The translations under genes and the position numbers were made by a program. DNA of 64,000 bases, taken from positions 248,001 to 312,000 of the forward strand of contig NZ_PVTG01000004.1 in assembly GCF_003002915.1 (NCBI RefSeq), written 5' to 3'. Below the pieces are notes generated by a model that worked only from the letters and a program-made list of their open reading frames with translations, did no database searches and was not told the origin of the DNA. The stretch comes from Geodermatophilus tzadiensis. Its GTDB lineage: Bacteria; Actinomycetota; Actinomycetes; Mycobacteriales; Geodermatophilaceae. Position 1 is the first letter of the stretch; every line of letters starts with the position of its first letter. Positions 15,814 to 24,876 of this stretch are shown in pieces.

Positions 15814-16929
15814 CTACCCGGTGCCCTCCTCGGCGATGAGCTCGGCGACCTCCTCGGGCCGCTCGGAGCAGTCGTCGTCGGTGTCCGGCTGGTCCTGGGC
15901 GAGGCCGGTGATCCCGGCGTCCTCGACGGGCTGGAAGCCCTGCTGCTCGATGTGGCGGGGCACCCGGTTCTGCGCGTTGATCACGTGCGAGCGCGACAGC
16001 CACCCGAGGCCGTCGTCGACGTCGAAGTCGAGGCCGCCGCCGGGCGCCCGCTGCACGTGCCCCGGGGACGGCAGCAGCCCGACCAGCTGCACGGCCTCGT
16101 CGACCGACAGCGTGGACGGCGGGGTGTCGAAGTAGTACCAGCTGGCCGCGCAGATGCCGTAGACGCGCGGACCGAGCTGGGCGTTGTCGACGTAGAGCTC
16201 GAGCATCCGCCGGTCGTCGAGGACCACCGCCAGCTCCGCGGCCAGGCCGGCCTCGACGGCCTTGCGCCAGATGCTCATGCTCTGGTTGAGGAAGAGGTTC
16301 TTGGCCACCTGCTGGGGGATCGTCGACCCGGACGGGTCCTCCTCGCCGCGCAGGCGGGCCTCGGCGCGCCCGGACAGCTCGTCCCACGTGAAGGCGCCGC
16401 TGCGGTAGGGCAGCGCCTGGTCCTCGTGCGCGATGACGGCGGCGAGGAAGTAGCGGGACACGTGCTCGACCGGCACCGACTGCTGCACCGCGCCCTGCTC
16501 GTTGGCCAGCATGAACGCCGTCGTCGGCGGGTCGACCCAGCGCAGCGAGACCAGGACGAGCGCCTGCAGCACGAACGCGGCGAGCAGGACGCGGACGGCG
16601 CGGCGGCGCAGCCGGCGGCCCCGCCCGCGCCCCGGCTCCTCCGGGCGCGGGACCTCGTCCTCGCGCCGTCGCGGGTCCGGACGGCGGAACCGGCCCGGGG
16701 ACGCCGGTCCCGGGCCGGCGGGCTCCGCCGGCGGCGCCGGTCGCCACCGCGGGGGCGGTGCGGCCCACGGGTCGGGCGGCGGTGGGCCCGCCGCGGGGTC
16801 GCCGTACGGCGGGAACCGGTCGGCGTCGGCCGCCGGTCGCGCCAGGGGCCGGGTGGGCACCCGGTCGGTCCCCCGCCGACCGGGCGGCGGGTCGTCGGGC
16901 GGGCGGCGCCGCCGCGGCGCGAAGGGCAT
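15814..16929 (-). CDS. Monofunctional peptidoglycan glycosyltransferase (GT51), MtgA-like
   Basis: A 371-residue membrane-anchored enzyme that polymerises lipid II. Residues 1-110 are a proline/arginine-rich cytoplasmic tail; one transmembrane helix spans about 111-129. The GT51 domain shows VIAHEDQALPY (catalytic glutamate E169), GSTIPQQVAKNLFLNQ near 201-216 and ELAVVLDDRRMLELYVDNAQLG. No transpeptidase domain follows; the C terminus is short and acidic. GGGAGGA lies 8 bases before the ATG. It may supplement class A PBPs in glycan synthesis. Confidence 0.88.
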   Translation of the reverse strand: MPFAPRRRRPPDDPPPGRRGTDRVPTRPLARPAADADRFPPYGDPAAGPPPPDPWAAPPPRWRPAPPAEPAGPGPASPGRFRRPDPRRREDEVPRPEEPGRGRGRRLRRRAVRVLLAAFVLQALVLVSLRWVDPPTTAFMLANEQGAVQQSVPVEHVSRYFLAAVIAHEDQALPYRSGAFTWDELSGRAEARLRGEEDPSGSTIPQQVAKNLFLNQSMSIWRKAVEAGLAAELAVVLDDRRMLELYVDNAQLGPRVYGICAASWYYFDTPPSTLSVDEAVQLVGLLPSPGHVQRAPGGGLDFDVDDGLGWLSRSHVINAQNRVPRHIEQQGFQPVEDAGITGLAQDQPDTDDDCSERPEEVAELIAEEGTG

Positions 16930-17103
16930 GCGGTGCGTCCTCCCGTGACCTCCTGACCGGACCCCCAGGCTACCGGCGGATCACCGGCGGGCCGGTCACC
17001 CGGGACGTCCGGCCGCGTCCGGGTGCGTTGCCGCCCCGCCGGCCCGGGCGTACGTTGCGCCGCACCCCGGGCCCCGCACCACCCGGGGAGGGGGAGGGCA
17101 GCG

Positions 17104-18810
17104 GTGGACGCGTTCGACACCGACGTCCTCGTCGTCGGGGCGGGACCGACGGGCCTGACGCTGGCGTGCGAGCTGCGGCGGCGGGGCGTCGACTGCCGCG
17201 TCGTCGAGCGGGCGGCAGGGTTCCACCACCGGTCCCGCGGCAAGGGCCTGCAGCCCCGCAGCCTCGAGGTCCTCGACGACCTCGGGGTCGTCGACGCCGC
17301 GCTGGCGCGGGGACGGCGGGGCAGCCACCTGCGCCTCTACGTCGGGAGCCGGCTGACCGCCGAGGTGCGGGTGCCCGCCCGTCCCCCCGCCCCGGGCGTG
17401 CCCCACCCCGACCTGCTGGTCATCCCGCAGTGGGCCACCGAGGAGGTGCTCCGCGAGCGGCTGCGGTCCCTCGGCGGCGCGGTGGAGCTCGGGCGCGACC
17501 TGACCGCGCTCGAGCAGGACGGCGACGGCGTCACCGCGACGGTGACCGCCGTCGACGGCGCGGCGGCCACCCAGCGCGTCCGGGCGCGGTTCGTGGTCGC
17601 CTGCGACGGCGGGCACAGCGCCGTCCGGGACCTGGTGGGGCTGCGCATGGTGGGGACGGGCAGGCCCCAGCACTTCGTCCTCGGCGACGTGCGCGTCGAC
17701 GGCCTCGAGCTCGGGGTGTCCTACGCCTGGTTCGACGGAGCGGACTACCTGGCCGCCGACCCGCTGTCCGGGGAGGGCGTGTGGCAGGTCCAGGCGAGTG
17801 TGCGGCCCGCCGCGGACGGCAGTCTCGAGCCGGCGTCCCTGGAGCTGCTCCAGCGGCTGTTCGACCAGCGCGGGCTGCCCGGGGTGCGGCTGCACGACGC
17901 CACCTGGCTGTCGGACTTCTCGCCCTGGGTGGCCCTGGTGCAGCGCTACCGGGTGGGCCGGGTGCTCCTCGCGGGGGACGCCGCGCACGTGCACAGCCCG
18001 GCCGGCGGACAGGGGATGAACACCGGCATCCAGGACGGGTACGGCCTCGGCTGGAAGCTCGCCCTGGTGCTCGCGGGCCGGGCGTCGGACCGGCTGCTCG
18101 ACACCTACGAGGAGGAGCGCCTGCCGGTCGCCCGGGCGGTGCTGCGGGGCAGCGACGTCGGGCACAGCGCGGTGTTCTCCCCGTCACCGGTCGTGCGGCT
18201 GCTGCGCGAGCACGTGCTCGCCCCGCTCCTGCAGGTGGGCGCCGTGCAGCGGGCGATCCTGGACCGGGCGGCCGAGCTCGGGGTCGGCTACCGCACCTCG
18301 AGCCTGGCCCGGGAGGACCGGGCGCCCCTGCACAGGAGCCGGGACGTCGGCCTGCTCGGGTGGCTGCGGTTCCGGCGGGGTCCGCACGCCGGCGACCGGG
18401 CACCCGACGCCCGCGGCCGCGGGGCCGACGGGCGGCCGCTGCGGCTGTTCGACCACTTCCGGGGACCCCACTGGTCGCTGCTGCTGTTCCCCGGGACGTC
18501 CGCGGACCGGGCGGAGTGCACCCGGCTGGCCGGTGTCGCGCGGCGGGTGGCGGCGGCGCTGGACGGCGAGGTGCGGCCCTGCCTCGTGCTGCCCCCCGGG
18601 ACGCCGCCCGCGGACCCGGGGGTGGTGTCCTGCCACGACGTCGACGGCGAGGCGCACCGCCTCTACGGGGCCCGGGCCGGGGCGCTGTACCTGGTGCGGC
18701 CGGACGGCTACGTCGGTCACCGTGCGCAGCCGGCCGGTGAGCGGGGTGTCCTCGAGTACCTGGCCGCCGTGTACGACGGCGCCGCGGTGCGCGTGCCGGA
18801 ACCGCGGTGA
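17104..18810 (+). CDS. FAD-dependent aromatic monooxygenase (PheA/TfdB type)
   Basis: A 568-residue flavoprotein hydroxylase. The FAD motif VVGAGPTGLTLACEL is at residues 9-23, the second NAD(P)H/FAD motif CDGGHSAVRD near 161, and the third, VLLAGDAAHVHSPAGGQGMN, near 288. The C-terminal thioredoxin-like extension (from about 450) is typical of the phenol-hydroxylase and rifampicin-monooxygenase-like group. Probable reaction: NADPH-dependent hydroxylation of an aromatic compound. A GGGGAGGG run precedes the GTG start. The stop overlaps the next start by 4 bp (GTGA), so it is translationally coupled to an atypical SDR. Confidence 0.88.
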   Translation: MDAFDTDVLVVGAGPTGLTLACELRRRGVDCRVVERAAGFHHRSRGKGLQPRSLEVLDDLGVVDAALARGRRGSHLRLYVGSRLTAEVRVPARPPAPGVPHPDLLVIPQWATEEVLRERLRSLGGAVELGRDLTALEQDGDGVTATVTAVDGAAATQRVRARFVVACDGGHSAVRDLVGLRMVGTGRPQHFVLGDVRVDGLELGVSYAWFDGADYLAADPLSGEGVWQVQASVRPAADGSLEPASLELLQRLFDQRGLPGVRLHDATWLSDFSPWVALVQRYRVGRVLLAGDAAHVHSPAGGQGMNTGIQDGYGLGWKLALVLAGRASDRLLDTYEEERLPVARAVLRGSDVGHSAVFSPSPVVRLLREHVLAPLLQVGAVQRAILDRAAELGVGYRTSSLAREDRAPLHRSRDVGLLGWLRFRRGPHAGDRAPDARGRGADGRPLRLFDHFRGPHWSLLLFPGTSADRAECTRLAGVARRVAAALDGEVRPCLVLPPGTPPADPGVVSCHDVDGEAHRLYGARAGALYLVRPDGYVGHRAQPAGERGVLEYLAAVYDGAAVRVPEPR

Positions 18811-19799
18811 GCGCGGTCCCGCAGGAAGGCGCCGCCGGCGTGCACGCCGTCGTGGGAGCCGGCGGAGCGACGGGCCGGCGGCTGGTCGCCCTCCTGCACG
18901 CCGCCGGGCACCGCGTGCGGGCGGTCACCCGCGACGGCCGCGACGTCGGCACGCCGGGCGTGGAGACGGCGGCCGCGGACGCCGCCGACCCCGGGGGCCT
19001 GGCGGCGGCCTGCCGGGACGCCGCCACCGTCTACCACTGCGTCATGCCGGTGCTCGCCCGCTGGACCAGCCAGTTCCCCGTGGTCACCGACGCGCTGGTC
19101 GAGGCGGCGTCCCGGGTCGGGGCACGGCTGGTCTACGCCGACGACACGTGGATGTACGGGCGGGTCGACGGCCCGATGACCGAGGACACGCCGTGGCGGC
19201 CGGTGAGCGCCAAGGGCGTGCTCCGGGCGTGGCTCGCTGAGCGGGTCCTCGCCGCGGCCGCGGCCGGGCAGCTCCGGGCCGGTGTCGTCCGCGCGGGAGA
19301 GCTCTACGGGCCCGGCGTCCGGTCGCTGGTCGGCGCCAACGTGTTCCCCCCGGCGCTGCGGGGCTGGCCCGTGCAGTGGTTCGGGGACCCCGACCTGCCG
19401 CTGACCCCCACCTTCATCGACGACTTCGCCGCGACCCTGGCCGCCGTCGGGACGCGGGACACCTCCGACGCCGGGGTCTGGCACGTGCCGCACCCCGGGG
19501 TGACCACCGGCCGGGCGCTGGCGGCCGAGGCCTGCCGTCAGGCGGGCACGAGGCTCCGGCTGGTGCGGCACGGCAGCGCGCGGGTGCGCCTGCTGGGTTC
19601 CGTCCTGCCGCTGGCCCGCGAGGGCGCCGAGATGGTGTACCAGTTCGAGCAGCCGTTCGTCGTCGACGGCACGGCGGCCGGACGGGCCTTCGGGCTGACC
19701 CCGACCCCGTACGACGAGGGCGTGCGTCGCACGCTGGCCGCCGTGCGGGGTGCGGGGTGGGGGAGGGCCGGTCAGACGGTCTCGGGCACCCGCAGGTGA
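18807..19799 (+). CDS. Atypical extended-SDR / NAD-dependent epimerase-like protein
   Basis: A 330-residue Rossmann-fold protein of the epimerase/dehydratase group. The dinucleotide motif is GAGGATGRRL. The region that normally provides the catalytic serine reads LVYADDTWMYG, and the usual YxxxK is replaced by a segment around VSAKGVLRAW, so the classical Ser-Tyr-Lys triad is not visible. It may be a non-catalytic or redox-sensor member (NmrA-like), or use other residues. It is translationally coupled to the FAD monooxygenase and should act on the same substrate pathway. The last 28 bases overlap the convergent ABM-like gene. Confidence 0.75.
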   Translation: MSAVPQEGAAGVHAVVGAGGATGRRLVALLHAAGHRVRAVTRDGRDVGTPGVETAAADAADPGGLAAACRDAATVYHCVMPVLARWTSQFPVVTDALVEAASRVGARLVYADDTWMYGRVDGPMTEDTPWRPVSAKGVLRAWLAERVLAAAAAGQLRAGVVRAGELYGPGVRSLVGANVFPPALRGWPVQWFGDPDLPLTPTFIDDFAATLAAVGTRDTSDAGVWHVPHPGVTTGRALAAEACRQAGTRLRLVRHGSARVRLLGSVLPLAREGAEMVYQFEQPFVVDGTAAGRAFGLTPTPYDEGVRRTLAAVRGAGWGRAGQTVSGTRR

Positions 19800-20398
19800 G
19801 CGAGGACCAGGTCCATCTCGGCGACGTCGAGGACGTCGATGCCCATGATCCGCACCCCCTCGTCCCGGAGCATGCGCGCCTGCTCGCGCGTCTGCTCGAG
19901 GTGCTCGCGGCCGTCGTAGACGACCGTGCCGACGGCGCGCCCGTCCTCCCGGTCGATGAGGAGGCTGCAGCTGCAGAACCCGGGCATCTCCTGGATCCGC
20001 GGCAGCAGGCTGGTGCGGTACATGTCCAGCAGCTGGTCGGCCCGGCCCGGGTCGCCGCGGCTCCAGGTGACCCGCGCGCAGGCGCCGTCCCCGGTGGGGT
20101 GCTCGCGGTGCAGGACGGCGACCTCCCACTCCCGCACCTCGAGGTCGTCGTCGGCACCGAAGCTGTCGATGAGGTGCCGGCGCATCGGGTGGACGCGGTC
20201 CGCGCTGGCCTGCATCGCCTCCCGGTCGGCCCACGCCGACGTCACGATGCACCGGCCGGTCTCGTGGTCGCACATCATGGACAGGCCGGTGCAGCCGTCC
20301 ATGTCCCGCATCGCCGGCCACACCTCGTCCCGCACGTAGGCGATGGCGTCGTCGAGCGAGCCGGGGTTGCCGCGGATGGTGGTGGATCGGGCGTACAC
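19772..20398 (-). CDS. Tandem dimeric alpha/beta-barrel (ABM-like) protein
   Basis: A 208-residue protein that appears to contain two ferredoxin-like antibiotic-biosynthesis-monooxygenase-type repeats: residues 1-95 (ARSTTIRGNPGSLDDAIAY, then MDGCTGLSMMCD) and 100-208 (VTWSRGDPGRADQLLDM, then MPGFCSCSLLIDRE). Each shows the strand-helix-strand pattern of the fold. The GTG start at 20398 is supported by AGGAGGG five bases upstream. No catalytic residue can be assigned; members can be monooxygenases, heme-degrading enzymes or sensors. The gene end overlaps the SDR gene by 28 bases tail to tail. Confidence 0.65.
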   Translation of the reverse strand: MYARSTTIRGNPGSLDDAIAYVRDEVWPAMRDMDGCTGLSMMCDHETGRCIVTSAWADREAMQASADRVHPMRRHLIDSFGADDDLEVREWEVAVLHREHPTGDGACARVTWSRGDPGRADQLLDMYRTSLLPRIQEMPGFCSCSLLIDREDGRAVGTVVYDGREHLEQTREQARMLRDEGVRIMGIDVLDVAEMDLVLAHLRVPETV

Positions 20399-20540
20399 GT
20401 CGCCCTCCTCTCGGACCGGCGGCGACGCCCCTGCGGCGACGCCGCGCGGTCGAGGGTCCTCCCGTGCCGGACGGCGGACAACGGGTCCCCGCGCGGGCCG
20501 CCGTCGGCGCACGCCTCCCCGGGCGGCCTAGGCTGCGCCG

Positions 20541-21764
20541 GTGCGTCCCCTCCGTGCCCGCCGGCCGGAGGAGAGGAGTGCGGCGGGGCCGCGGGTCCTC
20601 ATCCCGCTCCTGGTGCTGGCCGCCGCCGTCGCGCAGGGCTTCGGGCGCTTCGGCTACGCGCTGCTGCTGCCCGCGGTCGACGCCGACCTGGTGCACTCCT
20701 ACGCCGTCGCCGGGCTGATCGGCACGCTGAACCTCACCGCCTACCTGGTCGGGACCCTGGTGGTCAGCCTCACCGCCGAGCGCCTGGCGCCGGCGACCTC
20801 CGTGCGGGTGGGCCTGCTGCTCACCACGGCCGGGCTGACGGTCCTCGCGCTGGCGCCCGCGGTGCCGGTGCTGGTGGCGGGCATGGTGCTGGCCGGCTTC
20901 GGCGGCGCCCTGATCTGGGTGCCGGCCCCGGGCATCGCCGGGGCGGCCGTGCCCGTCTCCCGCCGCGGCCTGGCCATCGGGATCACCGGCAGCGGCGTGG
21001 GGGTGGGCGTGGTGGCGAGCAGCGCCCTGACCGCGCTGGTCCACGCCGTCGCCGGCCCCGGCGCGTGGCGCCCGGTGTGGGCCGTCGAGGCGGTGCTGGC
21101 CGCCGTGGTCGCGCTCGCGGCGCTGCGGTGGCTGCGGCCGCCGGTCACCCCGGTCGCGGGGCGGGTCCGCGTCTCGGCGCTGCGCGCGGTGCCCGGCTGG
21201 GTCGGCTCGATGCTGTCCTACGGCGGGTACGGCCTGGCGATCGCCGTCTACATGACCTTCCTGGTCGCCGCCTACCAGGACGACGCCGGGTTCGGGTCCG
21301 GTCACGCCTCCGCGGTCTTCGCCCTCGTCGGTGTGTGCATCACCGCCGGCGGTGTGCTGGTGGGCCGGTGGTCGGACAGCGTGGGGCGGCGGGCGGCCAT
21401 GACCTGGACCTACGTCGGGATGACGGGCGCGATCCTGCTCGTGCCGGTGGGGGCCGAGCCCTGGGCGGTGCTGTCCGCGGTGGTCTTCGGCCTGGCGCTG
21501 TCCGGGGCCCCGGCCGTGCTCGCCGCCCACCTCTCCGACACCCTCGACCCCCGCCGGTTCGCCGCGGCCTTCGGCGCGGTCACCCTCGTCTTCGGGCTGG
21601 CCCAGCTGGTGGGCCCGCAGCTGGGCGGCTGGATCGCCGACCGGACCGGCAGCTTCACGATGGCGTTCCTGGTCGCCGCCGGTGCGTCGCTCGCGGCCGC
21701 GGTCGCGTCGGCCACCCTGCCGCGGCGCGGCGCCGCGCGCGCCCCCGCCCCGAAGGCGTCCTGA
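20541..21764 (+). CDS. MFS transporter, YbfB/YjiJ-like
   Basis: A 407-residue, 12-segment major-facilitator protein. The first helix contains AQGFGRFGYALLLPAV, a hallmark of the YbfB/YjiJ subfamily. A loop VGRWSDSVGRRAAM between the two halves is the repeated motif A. The GTG start is 6 bases after a TAGGCT -10-like hexamer (20529-20534), so the message is probably leaderless. Substrate is unknown; these proteins are often near aromatic-catabolism genes, and a monooxygenase lies 2 kb away. It faces the NRDE gene tail to tail. Confidence 0.82.
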   Translation: MRPLRARRPEERSAAGPRVLIPLLVLAAAVAQGFGRFGYALLLPAVDADLVHSYAVAGLIGTLNLTAYLVGTLVVSLTAERLAPATSVRVGLLLTTAGLTVLALAPAVPVLVAGMVLAGFGGALIWVPAPGIAGAAVPVSRRGLAIGITGSGVGVGVVASSALTALVHAVAGPGAWRPVWAVEAVLAAVVALAALRWLRPPVTPVAGRVRVSALRAVPGWVGSMLSYGGYGLAIAVYMTFLVAAYQDDAGFGSGHASAVFALVGVCITAGGVLVGRWSDSVGRRAAMTWTYVGMTGAILLVPVGAEPWAVLSAVVFGLALSGAPAVLAAHLSDTLDPRRFAAAFGAVTLVFGLAQLVGPQLGGWIADRTGSFTMAFLVAAGASLAAAVASATLPRRGAARAPAPKAS

Positions 21765-21781
21765 CCCGAGCGGACCCGGGA

Positions 21782-22468
21782 TCAGCCGGCGGTGAGGGTG
21801 TCCCAGGGGCGTCCCGTCCAGGGCTCCCGGCTCCAGCTCAGCCGGAGCCGGCCGGGGGCGGCCTCGACCAGCTGGCCGAAGACGGTCGCGAACACCCGGC
21901 CGTCCTCCGCGTGCCGCACCACGAGGGCGCCCGGGTCGTCCCGCGGCGGCTCGGCCCGCACCAGGCGGCGCCACCCCTCGGGCGGGTCGGCCGCCCGGAA
22001 GGCCTCCAGGTACCGCTCGGTCTTGCGGTCCTCGGGGCCTCCGGAGGTCACCATCACGGTGCCCTCGGGGTGCACGGTCTCCCGCAGCCGCTCGCCGTCG
22101 GAGTCCCAGGTGACGAGACGGTCGGGCGTCGCCAGCACGAGCAGGAAGCTCGCCATCCCCGCGACGTCGACGTGGTCGCGCCAGCCCGTGCCGTGGGTGA
22201 CGGCCAGCAGCGGCAGCACCCCCCGGCTCGCCGCCCCGGGGTCGGCCGCCGGCTTCTGCGGCCGGTTGAGCACCAGCGCGGTCGCCCCGGTGCCGACCCG
22301 GGTGGCGCACCAGGTGCCCCCGGCGAGGCGGTCCCGGCCCGCGACCACGTCGGGGCGGTCGGGCCACCAGCGACCGGGGTCGTCGAAGGGGCGGGTGGTC
22401 AGCTCGTCGCGCAGGGCGAGGAGCCGGACGGGCCGGCCCGGCGACCAGCGGACGACGACGGTGCACAC
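21782..22468 (-). CDS. NRDE-family (TANGO2-like) protein
   Basis: A 228-residue protein beginning V-C-T-V, whose cysteine at position 2 is the conserved N-terminal residue of the Ntn-hydrolase-like NRDE family. The name-giving motif is modified: LALRDELTTRPFDDPGRWW aligns with the usual NRDExxxRP(T/S). Further family features are GGTWCATRVGTGATALVLNR and a late VTWDSDGERL strand. GGGAGGA lies 8 bases before the GTG. In eukaryotes TANGO2 proteins have been linked to heme and lipid handling; the bacterial role is unsettled. The 250 bases upstream, shared with the SNF2 gene, hold no gene. Confidence 0.8.
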   Translation of the reverse strand: MCTVVVRWSPGRPVRLLALRDELTTRPFDDPGRWWPDRPDVVAGRDRLAGGTWCATRVGTGATALVLNRPQKPAADPGAASRGVLPLLAVTHGTGWRDHVDVAGMASFLLVLATPDRLVTWDSDGERLRETVHPEGTVMVTSGGPEDRKTERYLEAFRAADPPEGWRRLVRAEPPRDDPGALVVRHAEDGRVFATVFGQLVEAAPGRLRLSWSREPWTGRPWDTLTAG

Positions 22469-22637
22469 ACCGGCATCCTCCCGCGACGCGCGGGGCGACC
22501 CGCACCGCCGGTCGGACGGGCTCGGCGGGAATGCGGCACCCTGTAGGGCGTTGACACACCGAGGTGCCGAGCGCGCCGGCGGCGTCGAGTCCTGGGCTCC
22601 GCGGGCCGGCCGATCGCCCGGGCACCGGGTACGCCCC

Positions 22638-22658
22638 GCGGGACGACCGTCGTCCCGC
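22638..22658. promoter_or_regulatory. 21-bp inverted repeat in the SNF2-helicase leader
   Basis: Perfect 9-bp arms GCGGGACGA and TCGTCCCGC flank CCG. It lies 60 bp before the helicase start and about 80 bp after a TTGACA hexamer (22551-22556). It could be an operator or an RNA hairpin in the leader; the sequence alone does not decide. Confidence 0.4.
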
Positions 22659-22718
22659 CGCCGGGCCGTGCCGGCACGCCGCCGCGGCGACCGCGCGCGG
22701 CACGCAGAGGAGGAGTTC

Positions 22719-24860
22719 GTGGCTCGACCAGGCCGGCGCCAGACGGGCGCTCGCCGCACCACCCCGCGGCGGGACCGGCGGGGGCGCCCCGACGGCGACC
22801 TCGTCGCGGCCCTCGCCCGGGCCGCCCGCGAGGTCGAGGCGGCCGCCCAGCGCGGCCGCGTCACGCCGTCGGTGCGCACCCGGTTCCAGGCCGTCGCCCT
22901 GCTGCTGCGGGAGGAGCGCGCCCGCGTGCAGGCGGCGGCCGACGGCTCCCGCGCCGAGCAGCTCAAGCGCCTGGACGGCGTCGCGACGATCCTCGCGACG
23001 ACCGCCGTCCGGGACGCCGGGCTGCTCGCGCTGCTCGGCGACGACGCCGTCGTCTCCGACGCCGCCCGCTCGCTGCGGCGGGAGATGCTGCGTGACCTCG
23101 GCGTCGAGCCGGCGCCCGAGGAGGCCGCGCCGGTGCAGCCCGAGGCCGTGCCCGCCGGCCCCGACCGGCGGGTCGTGCCGCAGTCGGTGGTCTCCCGGCA
23201 GCTGGCCAACCCCTTCCTCGCCCCCGACTTCTCCGCGCTCCCGCAGCGGCCGGCCCGTCCGCGCCGGCTGGCCGGCTGGGAGCTGCTCGGCCCGCTGCTG
23301 ACCTCGTTCGAGCGCGCCGGGAGCGGGGCCCCGGCGTGCATGGCGCTCCCGGCGCCGACCGACCGGTTCACCCCGGCGGGCTCCGAGCTGATGCCGCACC
23401 AGGGGCAGGTCGTCGCCGCGGCCGCGGCCGGCCACCGGACCTTCCTGCTCGCCGACGAGCCGGGCCTGGGCAAGACGGCGCAGGCGCTGCTCGCCGCGGA
23501 GGCGGCGGGCGCCCACCCGCTGCTCGTCGTCGTGCCGAACGTCGTCAAGACCAACTGGGCGCGGGAGGCGGCCCGCTGGACGCCGCACCGCCGGGCCACC
23601 GTGGTGCAGGGCGACGGCGAGACGGTCGACGGCTTCGCCGACGTCGTCGTCGTCAACTACGAGGTGCTCGACCGGCACGTGGGCTGGCTCGGCGACTTCG
23701 GGTTCCGCGGGATCGTGGTGGACGAGGCCCACTTCATCAAGAACAAGGGCTCGCAGCGCTCCCGGCACGTCCTCGAGCTGTCCGCGCGGCTGCGGTCGCT
23801 CGGCCGGCGGCCGCTGCTCATGGCGCTGACCGGCACCCCGCTGATCAACGACGTCGAGGACTTCCGGGCCATCTGGCAGTTCCTCGGCTGGACCGACGAC
23901 GACGCGCCCCTCGGCGAGCTGCTGGACGCTCTGGAGGACACCGGCCTCACGCCCGCCGACCGGGGCTTCTCCGCCGCGGCGCGGCAGTGCGTGATCGACC
24001 TCGGCATCGTGCGCCGCCGCAAGGCCGACGTCGCCGCCGACATCCCGGCCCGCCGCATCGCCGACCTCCCCGTCGAGCTCGACGGGCCGGTCGGGCGGTC
24101 GATCCGCGCGGCCGAGCGGGACCTCGTGCGCCGGATGGTCGCCCAGTACGAGACGGCGCTGGCGGCCCGGTCGTCCGGCACCGCCACCGAGGTCGAGGGG
24201 ATCGACGCCGAGCTGGTGCGCCGGGTGGCCCGCTCGGAGCTGAAGGACGCGGCCGCCTCGACCGGCGAGAACGTGTTCGCCACCATGCGGCGCATCGGCC
24301 GGGCGAAGGCCGGGCTGGCCGCGGACTACGCCGCGCAGCTGGCGCGCAGCGCCGGCAAGGTCGTCTTCTTCGCCAAGCACGTCGACGTGATGGACGCCGC
24401 CGAGGAGGCCCTCGCCCGGCAGGGCGTGCGTTTCTCCTCGATCCGCGGCGACCAGACACCCAAGGTGCGGCAGGCCAACGTCGACGCGTTCACCTCCGAC
24501 CCGGACGTGGCCGTCGCGGTGTGCTCGCTGACCGCGGCCGGCGTCGGCCTCAACCTGCAGGTCGCCTCCAACGTGGTGCTGGCCGAGCTGTCCTGGACCG
24601 ACGCCGAGCAGACCCAGGCCATCGACCGCAGCCACCGCATCGGGCAGACCGAGCCGGTCACCGCGTGGCGGATCATCGCCGCGCAGACGATCGACGCCCG
24701 GGTCGCCGAGCTCGTCGACAGCAAGGCCGGCCTCGCCGCCCGGGCGCTCGACGGCTCGGACGAGCCGGCCGGCGCGCCGAACGACGTGCAGGTCGAGGTG
24801 CTGGTCGCCCTGCTCACCGACGCGCTGCGGGAGGCGGCCGGGGAGATCGCGGCCGTCTGA
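22719..24860 (+). CDS. SNF2-family DNA-dependent ATPase / helicase
   Basis: A 713-residue SF2 translocase. After a helical N-terminal region (1-215) come motif I DEPGLGKT near residue 246, motif Ia VVVPNVVKTNW, motif II DEAHFIKN near 333, motif III LTGTPLIND, and in the second RecA lobe SIRGDQ, SLTAAGVGLNLQVAS and motif VI QAIDRSHRIGQT near 636. The compact C lobe resembles SMARCAL1/HepA-type remodelers that displace proteins or anneal DNA. AGAGGAGGAG precedes the GTG start. It is alone on its strand, convergent with the glycosyltransferase. A DNA-repair role is plausible in this genomic setting but not shown. Confidence 0.9.
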   Translation: MARPGRRQTGARRTTPRRDRRGRPDGDLVAALARAAREVEAAAQRGRVTPSVRTRFQAVALLLREERARVQAAADGSRAEQLKRLDGVATILATTAVRDAGLLALLGDDAVVSDAARSLRREMLRDLGVEPAPEEAAPVQPEAVPAGPDRRVVPQSVVSRQLANPFLAPDFSALPQRPARPRRLAGWELLGPLLTSFERAGSGAPACMALPAPTDRFTPAGSELMPHQGQVVAAAAAGHRTFLLADEPGLGKTAQALLAAEAAGAHPLLVVVPNVVKTNWAREAARWTPHRRATVVQGDGETVDGFADVVVVNYEVLDRHVGWLGDFGFRGIVVDEAHFIKNKGSQRSRHVLELSARLRSLGRRPLLMALTGTPLINDVEDFRAIWQFLGWTDDDAPLGELLDALEDTGLTPADRGFSAAARQCVIDLGIVRRRKADVAADIPARRIADLPVELDGPVGRSIRAAERDLVRRMVAQYETALAARSSGTATEVEGIDAELVRRVARSELKDAAASTGENVFATMRRIGRAKAGLAADYAAQLARSAGKVVFFAKHVDVMDAAEEALARQGVRFSSIRGDQTPKVRQANVDAFTSDPDVAVAVCSLTAAGVGLNLQVASNVVLAELSWTDAEQTQAIDRSHRIGQTEPVTAWRIIAAQTIDARVAELVDSKAGLAARALDGSDEPAGAPNDVQVEVLVALLTDALREAAGEIAAV

Positions 24861-24876
24861 CCGGGCCGGACCGTCC

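Noticed and set aside
18717-24635. A very long minus-strand reading frame (about 1970 codons)
   Set aside because: It is antisense to several well-supported genes and has low-complexity Arg/Gly/Pro-rich sequence, an artefact of extreme G+C.
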